A stretch of DNA of 64,000 nt from Bifidobacterium breve (lineage in GTDB: Bacteria > Actinomycetota > Actinomycetes > Nanopelagicales > Nanopelagicaceae): NCBI GenBank assembly GCA_945885625.1, contig CAMCYS010000001.1, forward strand, positions 248,001-312,000, read 5' to 3'. Made by a program: the position numbers and the translations under genes. Shown one piece after another: positions 10,721-19,890 of this stretch; positions within the stretch are counted from its first letter, which is position 1; each line of letters starts with the position of its first letter. The notes under the pieces are model-generated. The model was not told the DNA's origin, ran no database searches, and was given only the letters and a program-made list of their open reading frames with translations.

Positions 10721-12016
10721 TTATGCGCTCTTCTCTTCTGAACGCTTTTCGCCTCTAGCGGCCCGCTTTGGAATATCTCCAGTGCGCTGCACAAATGTCG
10801 GGGTAGCGCCATCAGTGATTGATTCAGCAGTAACAATTACTTTGGCGATATCGCTACGGCTAGGAACTTCATACATGACAGCTAGAAGCACGCTTTCCAT
10901 GATTGCACGAAGACCACGGGCACCTGTGCCACGAAGCAGAGCGAGATCAGCGATCGCATCTAGTGATTCTGAGGTGAATTCAAGCTCAACTGAATCTAGT
11001 TCGAAAAGCTTTGCGTATTGCTTAACCAAAGCGTTTTTTGGCTCGGTCAGAATCTGCATTAGCGCTTCTTTGTCAAGATTCTCAACGCTTGTTAGTACAG
11101 GTAAGCGACCGATGAACTCAGGAATCATGCCAAACTTCAAAAGATCTTCGGGCATAACATCGGCAAAAATATCTTTACGATTCTTATCTTCAGCAGTTTG
11201 AAGTGTTGCGTTAAAACCTACGCCAGCTTTACCTGCACGAGCTTCAATAATTTTATCAAGGCCAGCAAATGCGCCACCAACAATGAAAAGCACATTAGTC
11301 GTATCAATTTGAATAAATTCTTGATGTGGGTGCTTGCGACCACCTTGCGGCGGCACGGAAGCAACAGTTCCTTCGAGAATCTTTAGAAGTGCTTGCTGCA
11401 CACCTTCGCCTGATACATCGCGAGTAATCGATGGGTTTTCAGATTTGCGAGCGACTTTATCGATTTCATCGATGTAGATAATTCCGGTTTCAGCTTTCTT
11501 AACATCGTAATCAGCTGCTTGTAGAAGTTTAAGCAGAATGTTCTCAACATCTTCGCCCACGTAACCAGCTTCAGTTAACGCAGTGGCATCGGCTATGGCA
11601 AACGGCACATTGAGCATGCGAGCTAAAGTTTGCGCCATAAGCGTCTTGCCGCATCCGGTTGGGCCAAGCAATAAAATATTGCTCTTGGCTAATTCGATGC
11701 CATCTTCGCGCTTTGAATCCCCTGACTGAACGCGCTTATAGTGGTTGTAAACGGCTACTGATAAAGATTTCTTGGCACGATCTTGGCCAATTACGTATTG
11801 ATCTAGAAAATCAAATATCTCTTGAGGTTTTGGAAGTTCAGTTAATCCAAGAGCCGCACTTTCAGAAAGCTCTTCAACAATGATCTCATTACAAAGATCA
11901 ATACACTCGTCGCAGATATAAACACCTGGGCCGGCGATCAATTTCTTCACTTGCTTCTGAGTCTTTCCGCAGAAAGAACACTTCAGTAAATCGCTGGTTT
12001 CGCCAATGCGAGTCAT
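10721..12016 (-). CDS. clpX: ATP-dependent protease ATP-binding subunit ClpX
   Basis: Cys4 zinc finger, [26 protein letters not shown]. Confidence 0.97.
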   Translation of the reverse strand: MTRIGETSDLLKCSFCGKTQKQVKKLIAGPGVYICDECIDLCNEIIVEELSESAALGLTELPKPQEIFDFLDQYVIGQDRAKKSLSVAVYNHYKRVQSGDSKREDGIELAKSNILLLGPTGCGKTLMAQTLARMLNVPFAIADATALTEAGYVGEDVENILLKLLQAADYDVKKAETGIIYIDEIDKVARKSENPSITRDVSGEGVQQALLKILEGTVASVPPQGGRKHPHQEFIQIDTTNVLFIVGGAFAGLDKIIEARAGKAGVGFNATLQTAEDKNRKDIFADVMPEDLLKFGMIPEFIGRLPVLTSVENLDKEALMQILTEPKNALVKQYAKLFELDSVELEFTSESLDAIADLALLRGTGARGLRAIMESVLLAVMYEVPSRSDIAKVIVTAESITDGATPTFVQRTGDIPKRAARGEKRSEEKSA

Positions 12017-12103
12017 GATTCTCCTCTAGCAGGGGCGGGGAATTCCCCTTGCTTACGAGTGAATACTAATTTCTGACGGTACTTTGCGCCCGACTTTTCG
12101 CGC

Positions 12104-13375
12104 TTAATCTTGTTCGCTCTCAGAGATAATTGTCTTGGGCGGCATCTTCATGTCGCGTACCCCAGGAATCCGCATAATCGATAGCCCCATCAAAACATGA
12201 AAGATTGAAGCGCCGATTAACAAATTTCGCTCGCCAAAGTAATTAGCGGCTGGGCCAACCAAGGCCATGCCAAGTGGCATTAGCGCAGTTGATCCCATGT
12301 GATCAATTGAGAAAACTCGCCCCTGTAAATGTGGTGGAACTTCGCGTTGTATAGCCGTGGACCACCAAGCTTCCCATGGCCCGACTGAAAGCCCTGCAAT
12401 TAGGTAGGCAATAACAATGAAGGTGCCAGAGATCGGAAATGCCAAGGCTAGAGGCGCCACAATTACCAGCATCCAGACCAGAATCGAAACATGGCCTTCG
12501 TGTTTGACCTTTACCTTCACGCAGATAATCGCCGAAATAATACTTCCCAGCGAAAATGCTGCAGCCGATAAAGCAAAAGGAGTATTCGAAGCAAATTCGC
12601 GCTTAGTGATGATTGGCAATAAAACAACTTCGGCAGCAAGTACCACCATCAACTGAAATGAAACCATAAAGATCATGGCCCCGATCCAGGGAATTTGAAT
12701 AACGGTACGAAGCCCTTCGCGCATTTCAGTTAGGAATGTTTCACGCTCTTTTGGCTCACTCTTAATCTCTTCTTTAATTTTATTCAGAAAGTAAGTACCG
12801 AGCGCAAAAGCGAACGCTGTAAATAAGAAAGTTAAGCGCCCACCAATGAGATAAACCGATACGCCTCCAATGCCAGGGCCAATAATTGTTGATGTACGAA
12901 CTACGATATTGCGAGCAACATTTGCGGCTGGCAATTTTTCATCTGGCACCAAACTAGGCATAATCGCACCAGCTGCTGCCGCACCAAAGGCATCGCCAAC
13001 GCCTACTAGAAATACTGCAAGGCCTAGGAAAACATGTGGTGTAGCTGGGCCAGATAAGAAGACCATCGAGAAAACAATTACTGCTCGTGCTAAATCGCTA
13101 GCAATCATTACTTGTTTGCGAGGTAATCGATCTGTCCAGACACCAGCAAATGGGGCACCGATTACCGATGCCAAGATGCGTGACCCTAAAATCAAACCAA
13201 GAGTTGTTGCGCTACCACCTTGATCAATAACGGTAACTGCGAGCGCAATTGGAAAAGCTGAGGCGCCCAAAACAAAGATCGTCGTAGAAACCCAAAAGAG
13301 ACGGTATCCCGGATATGACCAAAGGGATCCCGCCTCAGTTAGATTTTCAAGCTTGCTTTTTATACCTGTAAACAC
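12104..13375 (-). CDS. MFS transporter
   Basis: ~12 TM helices, MFS_3/enterobactin-exporter-like. Confidence 0.85.
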   Translation of the reverse strand: MFTGIKSKLENLTEAGSLWSYPGYRLFWVSTTIFVLGASAFPIALAVTVIDQGGSATTLGLILGSRILASVIGAPFAGVWTDRLPRKQVMIASDLARAVIVFSMVFLSGPATPHVFLGLAVFLVGVGDAFGAAAAGAIMPSLVPDEKLPAANVARNIVVRTSTIIGPGIGGVSVYLIGGRLTFLFTAFAFALGTYFLNKIKEEIKSEPKERETFLTEMREGLRTVIQIPWIGAMIFMVSFQLMVVLAAEVVLLPIITKREFASNTPFALSAAAFSLGSIISAIICVKVKVKHEGHVSILVWMLVIVAPLALAFPISGTFIVIAYLIAGLSVGPWEAWWSTAIQREVPPHLQGRVFSIDHMGSTALMPLGMALVGPAANYFGERNLLIGASIFHVLMGLSIMRIPGVRDMKMPPKTIISESEQD

Positions 13376-13417
13376 AGCGCCTAACTTATTACATAGTCTT
13401 GCAATAAACCTATTTGC

Positions 13418-14065
13418 TTACGCTTGAGGCTTGGCCTTACGGCTTTCAAGAACTTGATCAATTAGACCGTATTCAACAGCTTCAGCTGCAGTCAGAATCT
13501 TGTCACGTTCAACATCGGCTGTCACTTCAGCAACAGTCTTATTTGAGTGACGTGAAATTAACTCTTCTTGCATCAAACGAATTCGCATAATTTCAGCAGC
13601 TTGAATTTCGATATCAGATGCTTGTGCGTAATCGCCTTGTGCAAATGGCTGATGAATCAAGATACGTGAGTGCTCAAGTGCATAACGCTTGCCTTTAGCG
13701 CCAGCAGCCAAAATCACGGCAGCTGCTGAAGATGCTTGACCTAAACAAATTGTCATTACATCTGGGCGAACGAATTGCATGGTGTCATAAATTGCTGTTA
13801 GCGCAGTGAATGAACCACCAGGTGAGTTGATGTAAATCATGATGTCGCGGTCTGGATCCATTGACTCAAGCGTTAGCAACTGAGCCATTACATCGTTTGC
13901 CACAGTGTCATCAATTGGCTGACCTAAGAAAATGATGCGCTCTTCGAATAGCTTCGTATAAGGATCTAAGCGCTTGTAACCGTAAGCAGTCTTTTCTTCG
14001 ATTGTTGGAAGAACGTAGCGGCTAGTGATCTCGTTTACCTTGTTGGTATTGAAGTTGTTGTTCAT
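13418..14065 (-). CDS. clpP: ATP-dependent Clp protease proteolytic subunit (paralog)
   Basis: ClpP fold with [14 protein letters not shown] and HQP motif. Confidence 0.95.
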   Translation of the reverse strand: MNNNFNTNKVNEITSRYVLPTIEEKTAYGYKRLDPYTKLFEERIIFLGQPIDDTVANDVMAQLLTLESMDPDRDIMIYINSPGGSFTALTAIYDTMQFVRPDVMTICLGQASSAAAVILAAGAKGKRYALEHSRILIHQPFAQGDYAQASDIEIQAAEIMRIRLMQEELISRHSNKTVAEVTADVERDKILTAAEAVEYGLIDQVLESRKAKPQA

Positions 14066-14733
14066 GCTGTTCCTCCGCTACCTGAAACTTGACCGGCTGA
14101 TCGAACAACCTGATCAACGAAGCCGTATTCCTTAGCTTCTTCTGCGGTAAACCAATTGTCACGATCAGAGTCAAGAGTGATTTTCTCGACAGTCTGACCA
14201 GTGTGCTGAGCAATAATCTCAGCCATGATCTTTTTGGTTGCAGCCATTTGTTCAGCTTGAATACGAATATCTGTGGCAGTACCGCCGATGCCACCGAGTG
14301 GTTGGTGCATCAAGATGCGTGAGTGTGGCAACGCGTAACGCTTGCCCGGTGCACCTGCTGTTAACAAGAACTGACCCATAGATGCAGCCATTCCCATACC
14401 AACTGTTGCAATGTCATTCTTTACATACTGCATAGTGTCGTAGATCGCCATACCGGCAGTTACTGAACCACCAGGTGAGTTGATGTAAAGGTAAATATCT
14501 TTTTCAGCATCTTCGGCAGCAAGTAATAAAATCTGCGCACAAATTGCATTGGCCATCTCGTCGCGAACTTCGCCGGTTAAGAAAATAATTCGTTCGCGTA
14601 GTAAGCGGGCGTAAACCTGATCGTCTAGCGCACCTGGACTTGCGTGCGAAGAGCGAGCGGTTATCTCGCTAGTTTGCGGGTTTTGTAAATCCACTGACAG
14701 CCTCCTGTTTATTGCGTGTATTGACCTTAACAA
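14062..14733 (-). CDS. clpP: ATP-dependent Clp protease proteolytic subunit (paralog)
   Basis: [23 protein letters not shown]; tandem clpP arrangement typical of Actinobacteria; true start may be internal. Confidence 0.95.
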   Translation of the reverse strand: MLRSIHAINRRLSVDLQNPQTSEITARSSHASPGALDDQVYARLLRERIIFLTGEVRDEMANAICAQILLLAAEDAEKDIYLYINSPGGSVTAGMAIYDTMQYVKNDIATVGMGMAASMGQFLLTAGAPGKRYALPHSRILMHQPLGGIGGTATDIRIQAEQMAATKKIMAEIIAQHTGQTVEKITLDSDRDNWFTAEEAKEYGFVDQVVRSAGQVSGSGGTA

Positions 14734-14807
14734 TGTCAGACGCGAAATGCTTCCCTAATTCGGGTAAATCACGCGTAGATTGCCCGTGTTCGCTCACAGC
14801 AGATCGT

Positions 14808-16106
14808 TTATTCAGCAGCCTCTTCAGAAATCGCTTCGCCAGCCTGCGGACGAAGAGCTTCGAGATCGATGGTGTTGCCAGATGCATCCTTGATTATGAT
14901 GCGACCAAGAACGCCAGCAAGTGCCTTCGAGCGAGCAACTTCGGCAACCAAAGTGGCGATCTGACCCTGCTTCTGTAGTTCTTGGGCAAATTGCTCTGGA
15001 GCCATTCCGTAACGCTGTGATTGGCGAACCAAATATTCGGTTAGTTCCATCTCATTAACTTCAACTGCCTCAGCCTTAACGATTGAATCAAGCAAGAAAT
15101 CAGACTTAATTGAGGTGCGAACTTCTAGATCTACCTCGGCGCGGTGGGCTGCATCTTCAAGGCGACCCTCTGGCTCAAGATGAGCATTTACTTCATCTTC
15201 AACTAATTTGTCTGGAACTGGAATATCAAGATCGGTAATTAACTTCTCAAGAAGTAAGTCGCGGGCTTGTGCGCCTTGTTCCATCTTCTTTAAGCGATCA
15301 AGGCGAGTCGCGGTGTCGGCCTTTAGCTCAGCCAAAGTATCGAACTCACTTGCAAGCTTTGCGAAAGCATCATCAATAGTAGGCAAGATGCGCTCTTTAA
15401 CAACCTTAACCGCAACATCAACGTCGCCAGTTTCGCCTTCAGCTTGACCAACTAGTTGAGTATTAAATGTCTTGGTATCGCCGGCTGATAAACCAACAAG
15501 TGTGGCATCAAGGCCATCGATCATGCGATTTGAACCTACTTCATAAGAAATGTCAGATGCTTTTCCGCCATCAATTTCTTCGCCATTAATCTTTGCCATT
15601 AAATCAATTGTTACAAAGTCGCCATCTTTAGCTGCGCGCTCAACTGTAGTTAGAGTTCCGAAACGCTTTGCTAGTTCATCGATCTGCTCTTGAATATCTG
15701 AATCAGTCACAATTGCATCAGGGACTTCAATTGTAATCTTTGAGAAATCAGGAAGAGTTACTTCTGGACGCACATCTACTTCAACAGTGAAATGTAATTT
15801 CTCGTGATCAACAAATTCTTTAATATCAACTTCTGGGCGACCGACAACTAAAACTTTGTGTTCGCGCGCTGCTTTGCCATAGAACTCTGGCAGAGCAGTG
15901 TTGATTGCTTCATCAAGAACAGTGCCACGACCAACACGTTGATCGATCATTGCTGCTGGAACTTTTCCTTTACGGAAGCCAGGAATGTTTACTTGTGTTG
16001 CAACCTTCTTATAAGCAGCATCAACATGCTCTTTTAACTCTGCGAACTCGACTTCAACATCTAGTCGTACTCGGGTAGGTGAAAGTGTCTCGACCGAGCT
16101 CTTCAC
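14808..16106 (-). CDS. tig: Trigger factor
   Basis: IPGFRKGKVP signature, FKBP middle domain, upstream of clpP. Confidence 0.96.
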   Translation of the reverse strand: MKSSVETLSPTRVRLDVEVEFAELKEHVDAAYKKVATQVNIPGFRKGKVPAAMIDQRVGRGTVLDEAINTALPEFYGKAAREHKVLVVGRPEVDIKEFVDHEKLHFTVEVDVRPEVTLPDFSKITIEVPDAIVTDSDIQEQIDELAKRFGTLTTVERAAKDGDFVTIDLMAKINGEEIDGGKASDISYEVGSNRMIDGLDATLVGLSAGDTKTFNTQLVGQAEGETGDVDVAVKVVKERILPTIDDAFAKLASEFDTLAELKADTATRLDRLKKMEQGAQARDLLLEKLITDLDIPVPDKLVEDEVNAHLEPEGRLEDAAHRAEVDLEVRTSIKSDFLLDSIVKAEAVEVNEMELTEYLVRQSQRYGMAPEQFAQELQKQGQIATLVAEVARSKALAGVLGRIIIKDASGNTIDLEALRPQAGEAISEEAAE

Positions 16107-16154
16107 AGATTGCTCCTTATAGATATTGATGACCAGTAACTTAAGTACTTCTGG

Positions 16155-16227
16155 TCGGGGCGGGGAGATTCGAACTCCCGATCTCCTGCTCCCAAAGCAG
16201 GCGCGCTAGCCACTACGCTACGCCCCG
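16155..16227 (-). tRNA. tRNA-Pro(TGG); CCA encoded
   Basis: 7-bp acceptor CGGGGCG/CGCCCCG, anticodon loop TTTGGGA, T-loop TTCGAAT. Confidence 0.95.
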
Positions 16228-16314
16228 AGGCGTAAGTCGGAAGTCTAGAGGAATTTTTGTGCTCTGATTACCGAGCCGATACCCTTAACCCTTACGCTAG
16301 CGGTCTCACCGCAT

Positions 16315-16385
16315 GCGGGTGTAGCTCAATGGTAGAGCCCCAGCCTTCCAAGCTGGCCATGCCGGTTCGATCCCGGTCACCCGCT
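16315..16385 (+). tRNA. tRNA-Gly(TCC); CCA encoded
   Basis: Acceptor GCGGGTG/CACCCGC, anticodon loop CTTCCAA, T-loop TTCGATC. Confidence 0.95.
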
Positions 16386-16438
16386 CCAAGCATTTCTGCT
16401 CAAAATATTAAGGCTCCCCTCGCTTATTTATTCCACTT

Positions 16439-17644
16439 TTATGCGATAGCGCCAACCATAACTCCGACGAATGAGCCGCTTGGCGTGAGCGATACCGATA
16501 CAGAATCTGGCGTGAACACGTTCACCACAAGGTCTGAATTTGCCAACGTAGATGCGCCATTAATGACAACGTCTGCATAAAGTGTCACTTCAAAAACTCT
16601 TGCCGAATCCTTGTAGAAAGTACCTGATGCATAAAAATACTTAGCGGTTATAACTGGTGTGGCTCCCGTGGCGGTAAACGAAATACCTAGAGTTTGATCA
16701 ATTGTATCCAATGGATTTGATGTTGAGCGAAAGTGAACTTGCACTCTCAACACATAGCTCTTCCCTGCTTCGAGAACCAAGAAGGTTGCTGAACTAGTAC
16801 TTGAACTAGGTCCACCAACAAGAGGATTTGCGAAAATAATATTTCCAACTAACCCAATGGACAACCCTGTCGCACCTGCTACTCCAGAAGTTCCTTGTGA
16901 TCCGGTTAAACCGGTTGGACCTGCTGGGCCTTCGGGTCCAGTTGAACCTGTTGCTCCAGCGCTTCCATTTGCACCAGTGCTACCTGATGGTCCCGCAGGT
17001 CCTTGTGCACCAGTTGCTCCACTTCCGGCAGGACCTTGTGAACCTGTTGCGCCACTTGGACCTTGCGATCCAGTCGCACCTGTTGCACCGGGTGCTCCTT
17101 GCGAACCAGAACCTGCTGGTCCTTGCGAACCTGCTGCACCAGTTAAACCGATTGGACCTTGTACGCCAATTGGGCCAACGATTCCTTGCGCACCAGTTGC
17201 CCCAACTTCACCACGTAATCCTTGATCGCCTTTTAAACCAGTATCGCCAGCTATTCCCTGAGTTCCTTGATTACCAATTGGTCCAGCGACAGTTGATGCA
17301 TTTGTAATTGTCTTTCCGTCAGTACCGCTTTTTCCATCGCTACCACTTTTTCCATCTGTACCGTTTGATCCATTAGTTCCTTTTAAGCTAACCGCTTTAG
17401 GCCACTTCTTCTTCATCTTTGGCCCATAAATATTTAAGTTTTTAATATCTATATAGAAATCACCATCTATACCGATTGAATTAGAGGGTGCTTTAAGTCC
17501 ACTTAATACGGTGTTTGGTATCGACGCAGCAGTTCTTCCGGCAGCTTTTGGTTTAGTTACCGCATTAGTGCTCGACATAGGGATACATAAGATGATTGCA
17601 ATTGAAATTATCTTTATTAGTATTTCTCTTGCTTTAATATCCAT
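16439..17644 (-). CDS. Exported collagen-like (Gly-X-Y) protein with non-collagenous C-terminal domain
   Basis: N-terminal hydrophobic segment, long GXY tract, ~130-aa C-terminal domain. Start moved to 17644, behind AGGAG; ORF track start 17692 is less likely. Confidence 0.85.
   Translation of the reverse strand: MDIKAREILIKIISIAIILCIPMSSTNAVTKPKAAGRTAASIPNTVLSGLKAPSNSIGIDGDFYIDIKNLNIYGPKMKKKWPKAVSLKGTNGSNGTDGKSGSDGKSGTDGKTITNASTVAGPIGNQGTQGIAGDTGLKGDQGLRGEVGATGAQGIVGPIGVQGPIGLTGAAGSQGPAGSGSQGAPGATGATGSQGPSGATGSQGPAGSGATGAQGPAGPSGSTGANGSAGATGSTGPEGPAGPTGLTGSQGTSGVAGATGLSIGLVGNIIFANPLVGGPSSSTSSATFLVLEAGKSYVLRVQVHFRSTSNPLDTIDQTLGISFTATGATPVITAKYFYASGTFYKDSARVFEVTLYADVVINGASTLANSDLVVNVFTPDSVSVSLTPSGSFVGVMVGAIA
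16862..17380 (-). repeat. Collagen-like GXY repeat-coding tract
   Basis: Repeated G-X-Y triplets, roughly codons 105-277 of the 417-aa ORF. Confidence 0.9.
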
Positions 17645-17886
17645 TGACGAGAACTCCTGTCGGGTTGGGGAATCCCAGTTTGAAACGGACAAATCGCCTC
17701 AGATATACGGGATGCCCTGCTGGCTGGCTGGCATTTCATGACTATTGCCCTAGGTGCACGCTTAAAAACTCTAACCGCGTTCACAGGAAAATGGGCTAAT
17801 TTTCTAAACCTCGGGTAGTTTATTTCGGGTAGTCGATAACGTGGGGTTATTGGCAAGAGAAAGTAAGTAATCGAGAGGACCATAAA

Positions 17887-18585
17887 ATGGTTTCAAAGAA
17901 GAAAGTAGTTGCGATAGCAATTACATCTATGGCTCTCACTGTTGGCAGCATTGGTGTTACTAATGCCTCCACAAAAAGTTCAGTGAAAGTATCGATAAAT
18001 AAGGGAATGAAAGTTCCTGATGCACAAAAGGATAAACTTGCTGGCATTTTGAGTGACCTAGTGAAGAAGGGAACTCTTACCCAATCGCAAGTCGATGCAT
18101 TGAATGCAGCTATTGCGGCTGCACGAACTACCGTCGATGCGAAACGTCAAGAGCTTAAGGCAGCACTTGAAGCTGAACGCGCAGCACATGATGCGCTAGT
18201 AGCTAGCACGATTGGTCTTGATGCATCTGTAATCAAAACTCGTTTAGCTGCTGGTGAATCATTGGGTGCAATTGCGGGAACAAAACGAGATGCGTTGATC
18301 GCAGTTCTAGTTGCTGATCACACAAAGCGCATTGATGCTGCTGTAACAGCTGGGAAGTTAACTGCTGCCCAAGCATCAGTTATGAAAGCTGGCCTAGTTG
18401 CTCATGTAACAGCGCGAGTTGATTCAGTACGCGGACCGAATGATGGAAAAAAGGGCGGCCCAGGAATGGGTGGTCATAAAGGTCATAAAGGCTTTAAGGG
18501 TTTTAAAGGTGGACATGGACCAAAAGGTGGAATGACTCCGCCAGCCGGAACTACACCAGTTGCACCAACTTCCTATAAGGCTTAA
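17887..18585 (+). CDS. Exported helical protein with Gly/Lys/His-rich tail, unknown function
   Basis: Signal peptide-like N-terminus, Ala-rich helical body, tail GGHKGHKGFKGFKGGHGPKGG. Confidence 0.75.
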   Translation: MVSKKKVVAIAITSMALTVGSIGVTNASTKSSVKVSINKGMKVPDAQKDKLAGILSDLVKKGTLTQSQVDALNAAIAAARTTVDAKRQELKAALEAERAAHDALVASTIGLDASVIKTRLAAGESLGAIAGTKRDALIAVLVADHTKRIDAAVTAGKLTAAQASVMKAGLVAHVTARVDSVRGPNDGKKGGPGMGGHKGHKGFKGFKGGHGPKGGMTPPAGTTPVAPTSYKA

Positions 18586-18635
18586 TTAGTTAAGTAGGGC
18601 TGATATAAAGCATTAACCTCCTTCCGAAGGGCAGG

Positions 18636-18671
18636 AAACCCGTCACCAGAAACATCGGTGGCGGGTTTTCT
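18636..18671 (+). terminator. Rho-independent terminator-like hairpin
   Basis: AAACCCGTCACC ... GGTGGCGGGTTTT. Confidence 0.75.
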
Positions 18672-18688
18672 CATGATTAGATTCACTC

Positions 18689-19147
18689 ATGCGCATTCAT
18701 ATTGGTAGTGACCATGCTGGCCTTGAGTTAAAGAACGCTTTATCTACTTACTTAACTAAGAAGGGGCACGAAGTTAAAGACCACGGCCCATTTGAATACG
18801 ACGCATTAGATGATTACCCAGTCTTTTGTATTCCAGCAGCCCAAGCAACAGCTGCTGAGCCAGGCTCCTTTGGCATTGTTATCGGCGGTTCTGGAAATGG
18901 CGAGCAAATGGCGGCCAATAAAGTCAAAGGTGTTCGCGCTGCTCTAGTTTGGAGTTTAGAAACAGCCAAGCTTGCTCGCGAACATAACAACGCAAATGTG
19001 ATCTCTGTTGGTGGTCGCCTGCATTCGATTGAAGATTGCCAATCATTTCTCGATGCGTTCTTGGCGACACCATTTAGTGGCGATGAACGACATATCCGTC
19101 GCATCAATCAGATGAGCAACTTCGAAACAACTGGCGAGATTAAGTAA
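18689..19147 (+). CDS. rpiB: Ribose-5-phosphate isomerase B
   Basis: IGSDHAGLELK, GSGNGEQMAANKVKGVRAALVW. Confidence 0.94.
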   Translation: MRIHIGSDHAGLELKNALSTYLTKKGHEVKDHGPFEYDALDDYPVFCIPAAQATAAEPGSFGIVIGGSGNGEQMAANKVKGVRAALVWSLETAKLAREHNNANVISVGGRLHSIEDCQSFLDAFLATPFSGDERHIRRINQMSNFETTGEIK

Positions 19148-19807
19148 TTACTTCTTTATAAATCTAAAATCGGCAACCGGGTGTTCTTTGTTAATCCCTT
19201 GATCTTCAAAGCGAGTTAGCGGTCGCCACTCTGGGCGCTTAACTTCTCCGCCAGTAAAGAAACTTTGTTTGGTAAATTCCTCAGCAATCCATTGTGCATA
19301 TGGTGGCCAATCAGTTGCGATGTGTAAGAACGCCGTAGGCTTTAATTTTGAAGCAACGCTTGCGATAAATTCTTGATTAACAATGCGGCGTTTGAAGTGT
19401 CGCGCTTTTGGCCAAGGGTCTGGGAAAAATAAGTGCACGCCATCGAGTGAATTATTAACGATCATCTCTTCGAAAACTTGAAAAACATCACCTTCAATTG
19501 TGCGCACATTTTTTAGTTCGAACTCTTCAATGCGCGAAAGTAATTTGCCGATTCCAGGGCGGTGAACTTCGACTGCTAAATAACCAGTAGTTGGATCGCT
19601 AAGTGCAATCTGTGCGGTGGCCTCGCCCATGCCGAAGCCAATCTCCATAACAATTCGTTTGGAATCTGGAAATAACTCTGCCAGGTTGATTTTTTGAGCG
19701 GAAAATTCAATACCGAAAACCGGCCACAGGCGATCCCAAGCCTCTTGCTGGCCCTCGGTAATGCGGCGTCCGCGTAACTTGTATGACCTGACTGCTCGGC
19801 TTTCCAC
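19148..19807 (-). CDS. trmB: tRNA (guanine-N7-)-methyltransferase
   Basis: EIGFGMGEAT, FFPDPWPKARHFKRRIV. Confidence 0.94.
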   Translation of the reverse strand: MESRAVRSYKLRGRRITEGQQEAWDRLWPVFGIEFSAQKINLAELFPDSKRIVMEIGFGMGEATAQIALSDPTTGYLAVEVHRPGIGKLLSRIEEFELKNVRTIEGDVFQVFEEMIVNNSLDGVHLFFPDPWPKARHFKRRIVNQEFIASVASKLKPTAFLHIATDWPPYAQWIAEEFTKQSFFTGGEVKRPEWRPLTRFEDQGINKEHPVADFRFIKK

Positions 19808-19890
19808 TAGAGCACTCTTTCATGCTTAGATTACGAACCCCAATCGGGCGCCAAAGTTTTGCAGCTTTGGCAATTTAACAAGGAGTCCTC

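Noticed and set aside
16857-17307. Plus-strand ORFs 16857..17225 and 16897..17307 with Pro- or Leu-rich repeats
   Set aside because: Antisense shadows of the collagen-like repeat; no start context
17645-17760. c-di-GMP-type riboswitch upstream of the collagen-like gene
   Set aside because: Only a short CACCTAGGGCAA-like similarity; the rest of the consensus is absent
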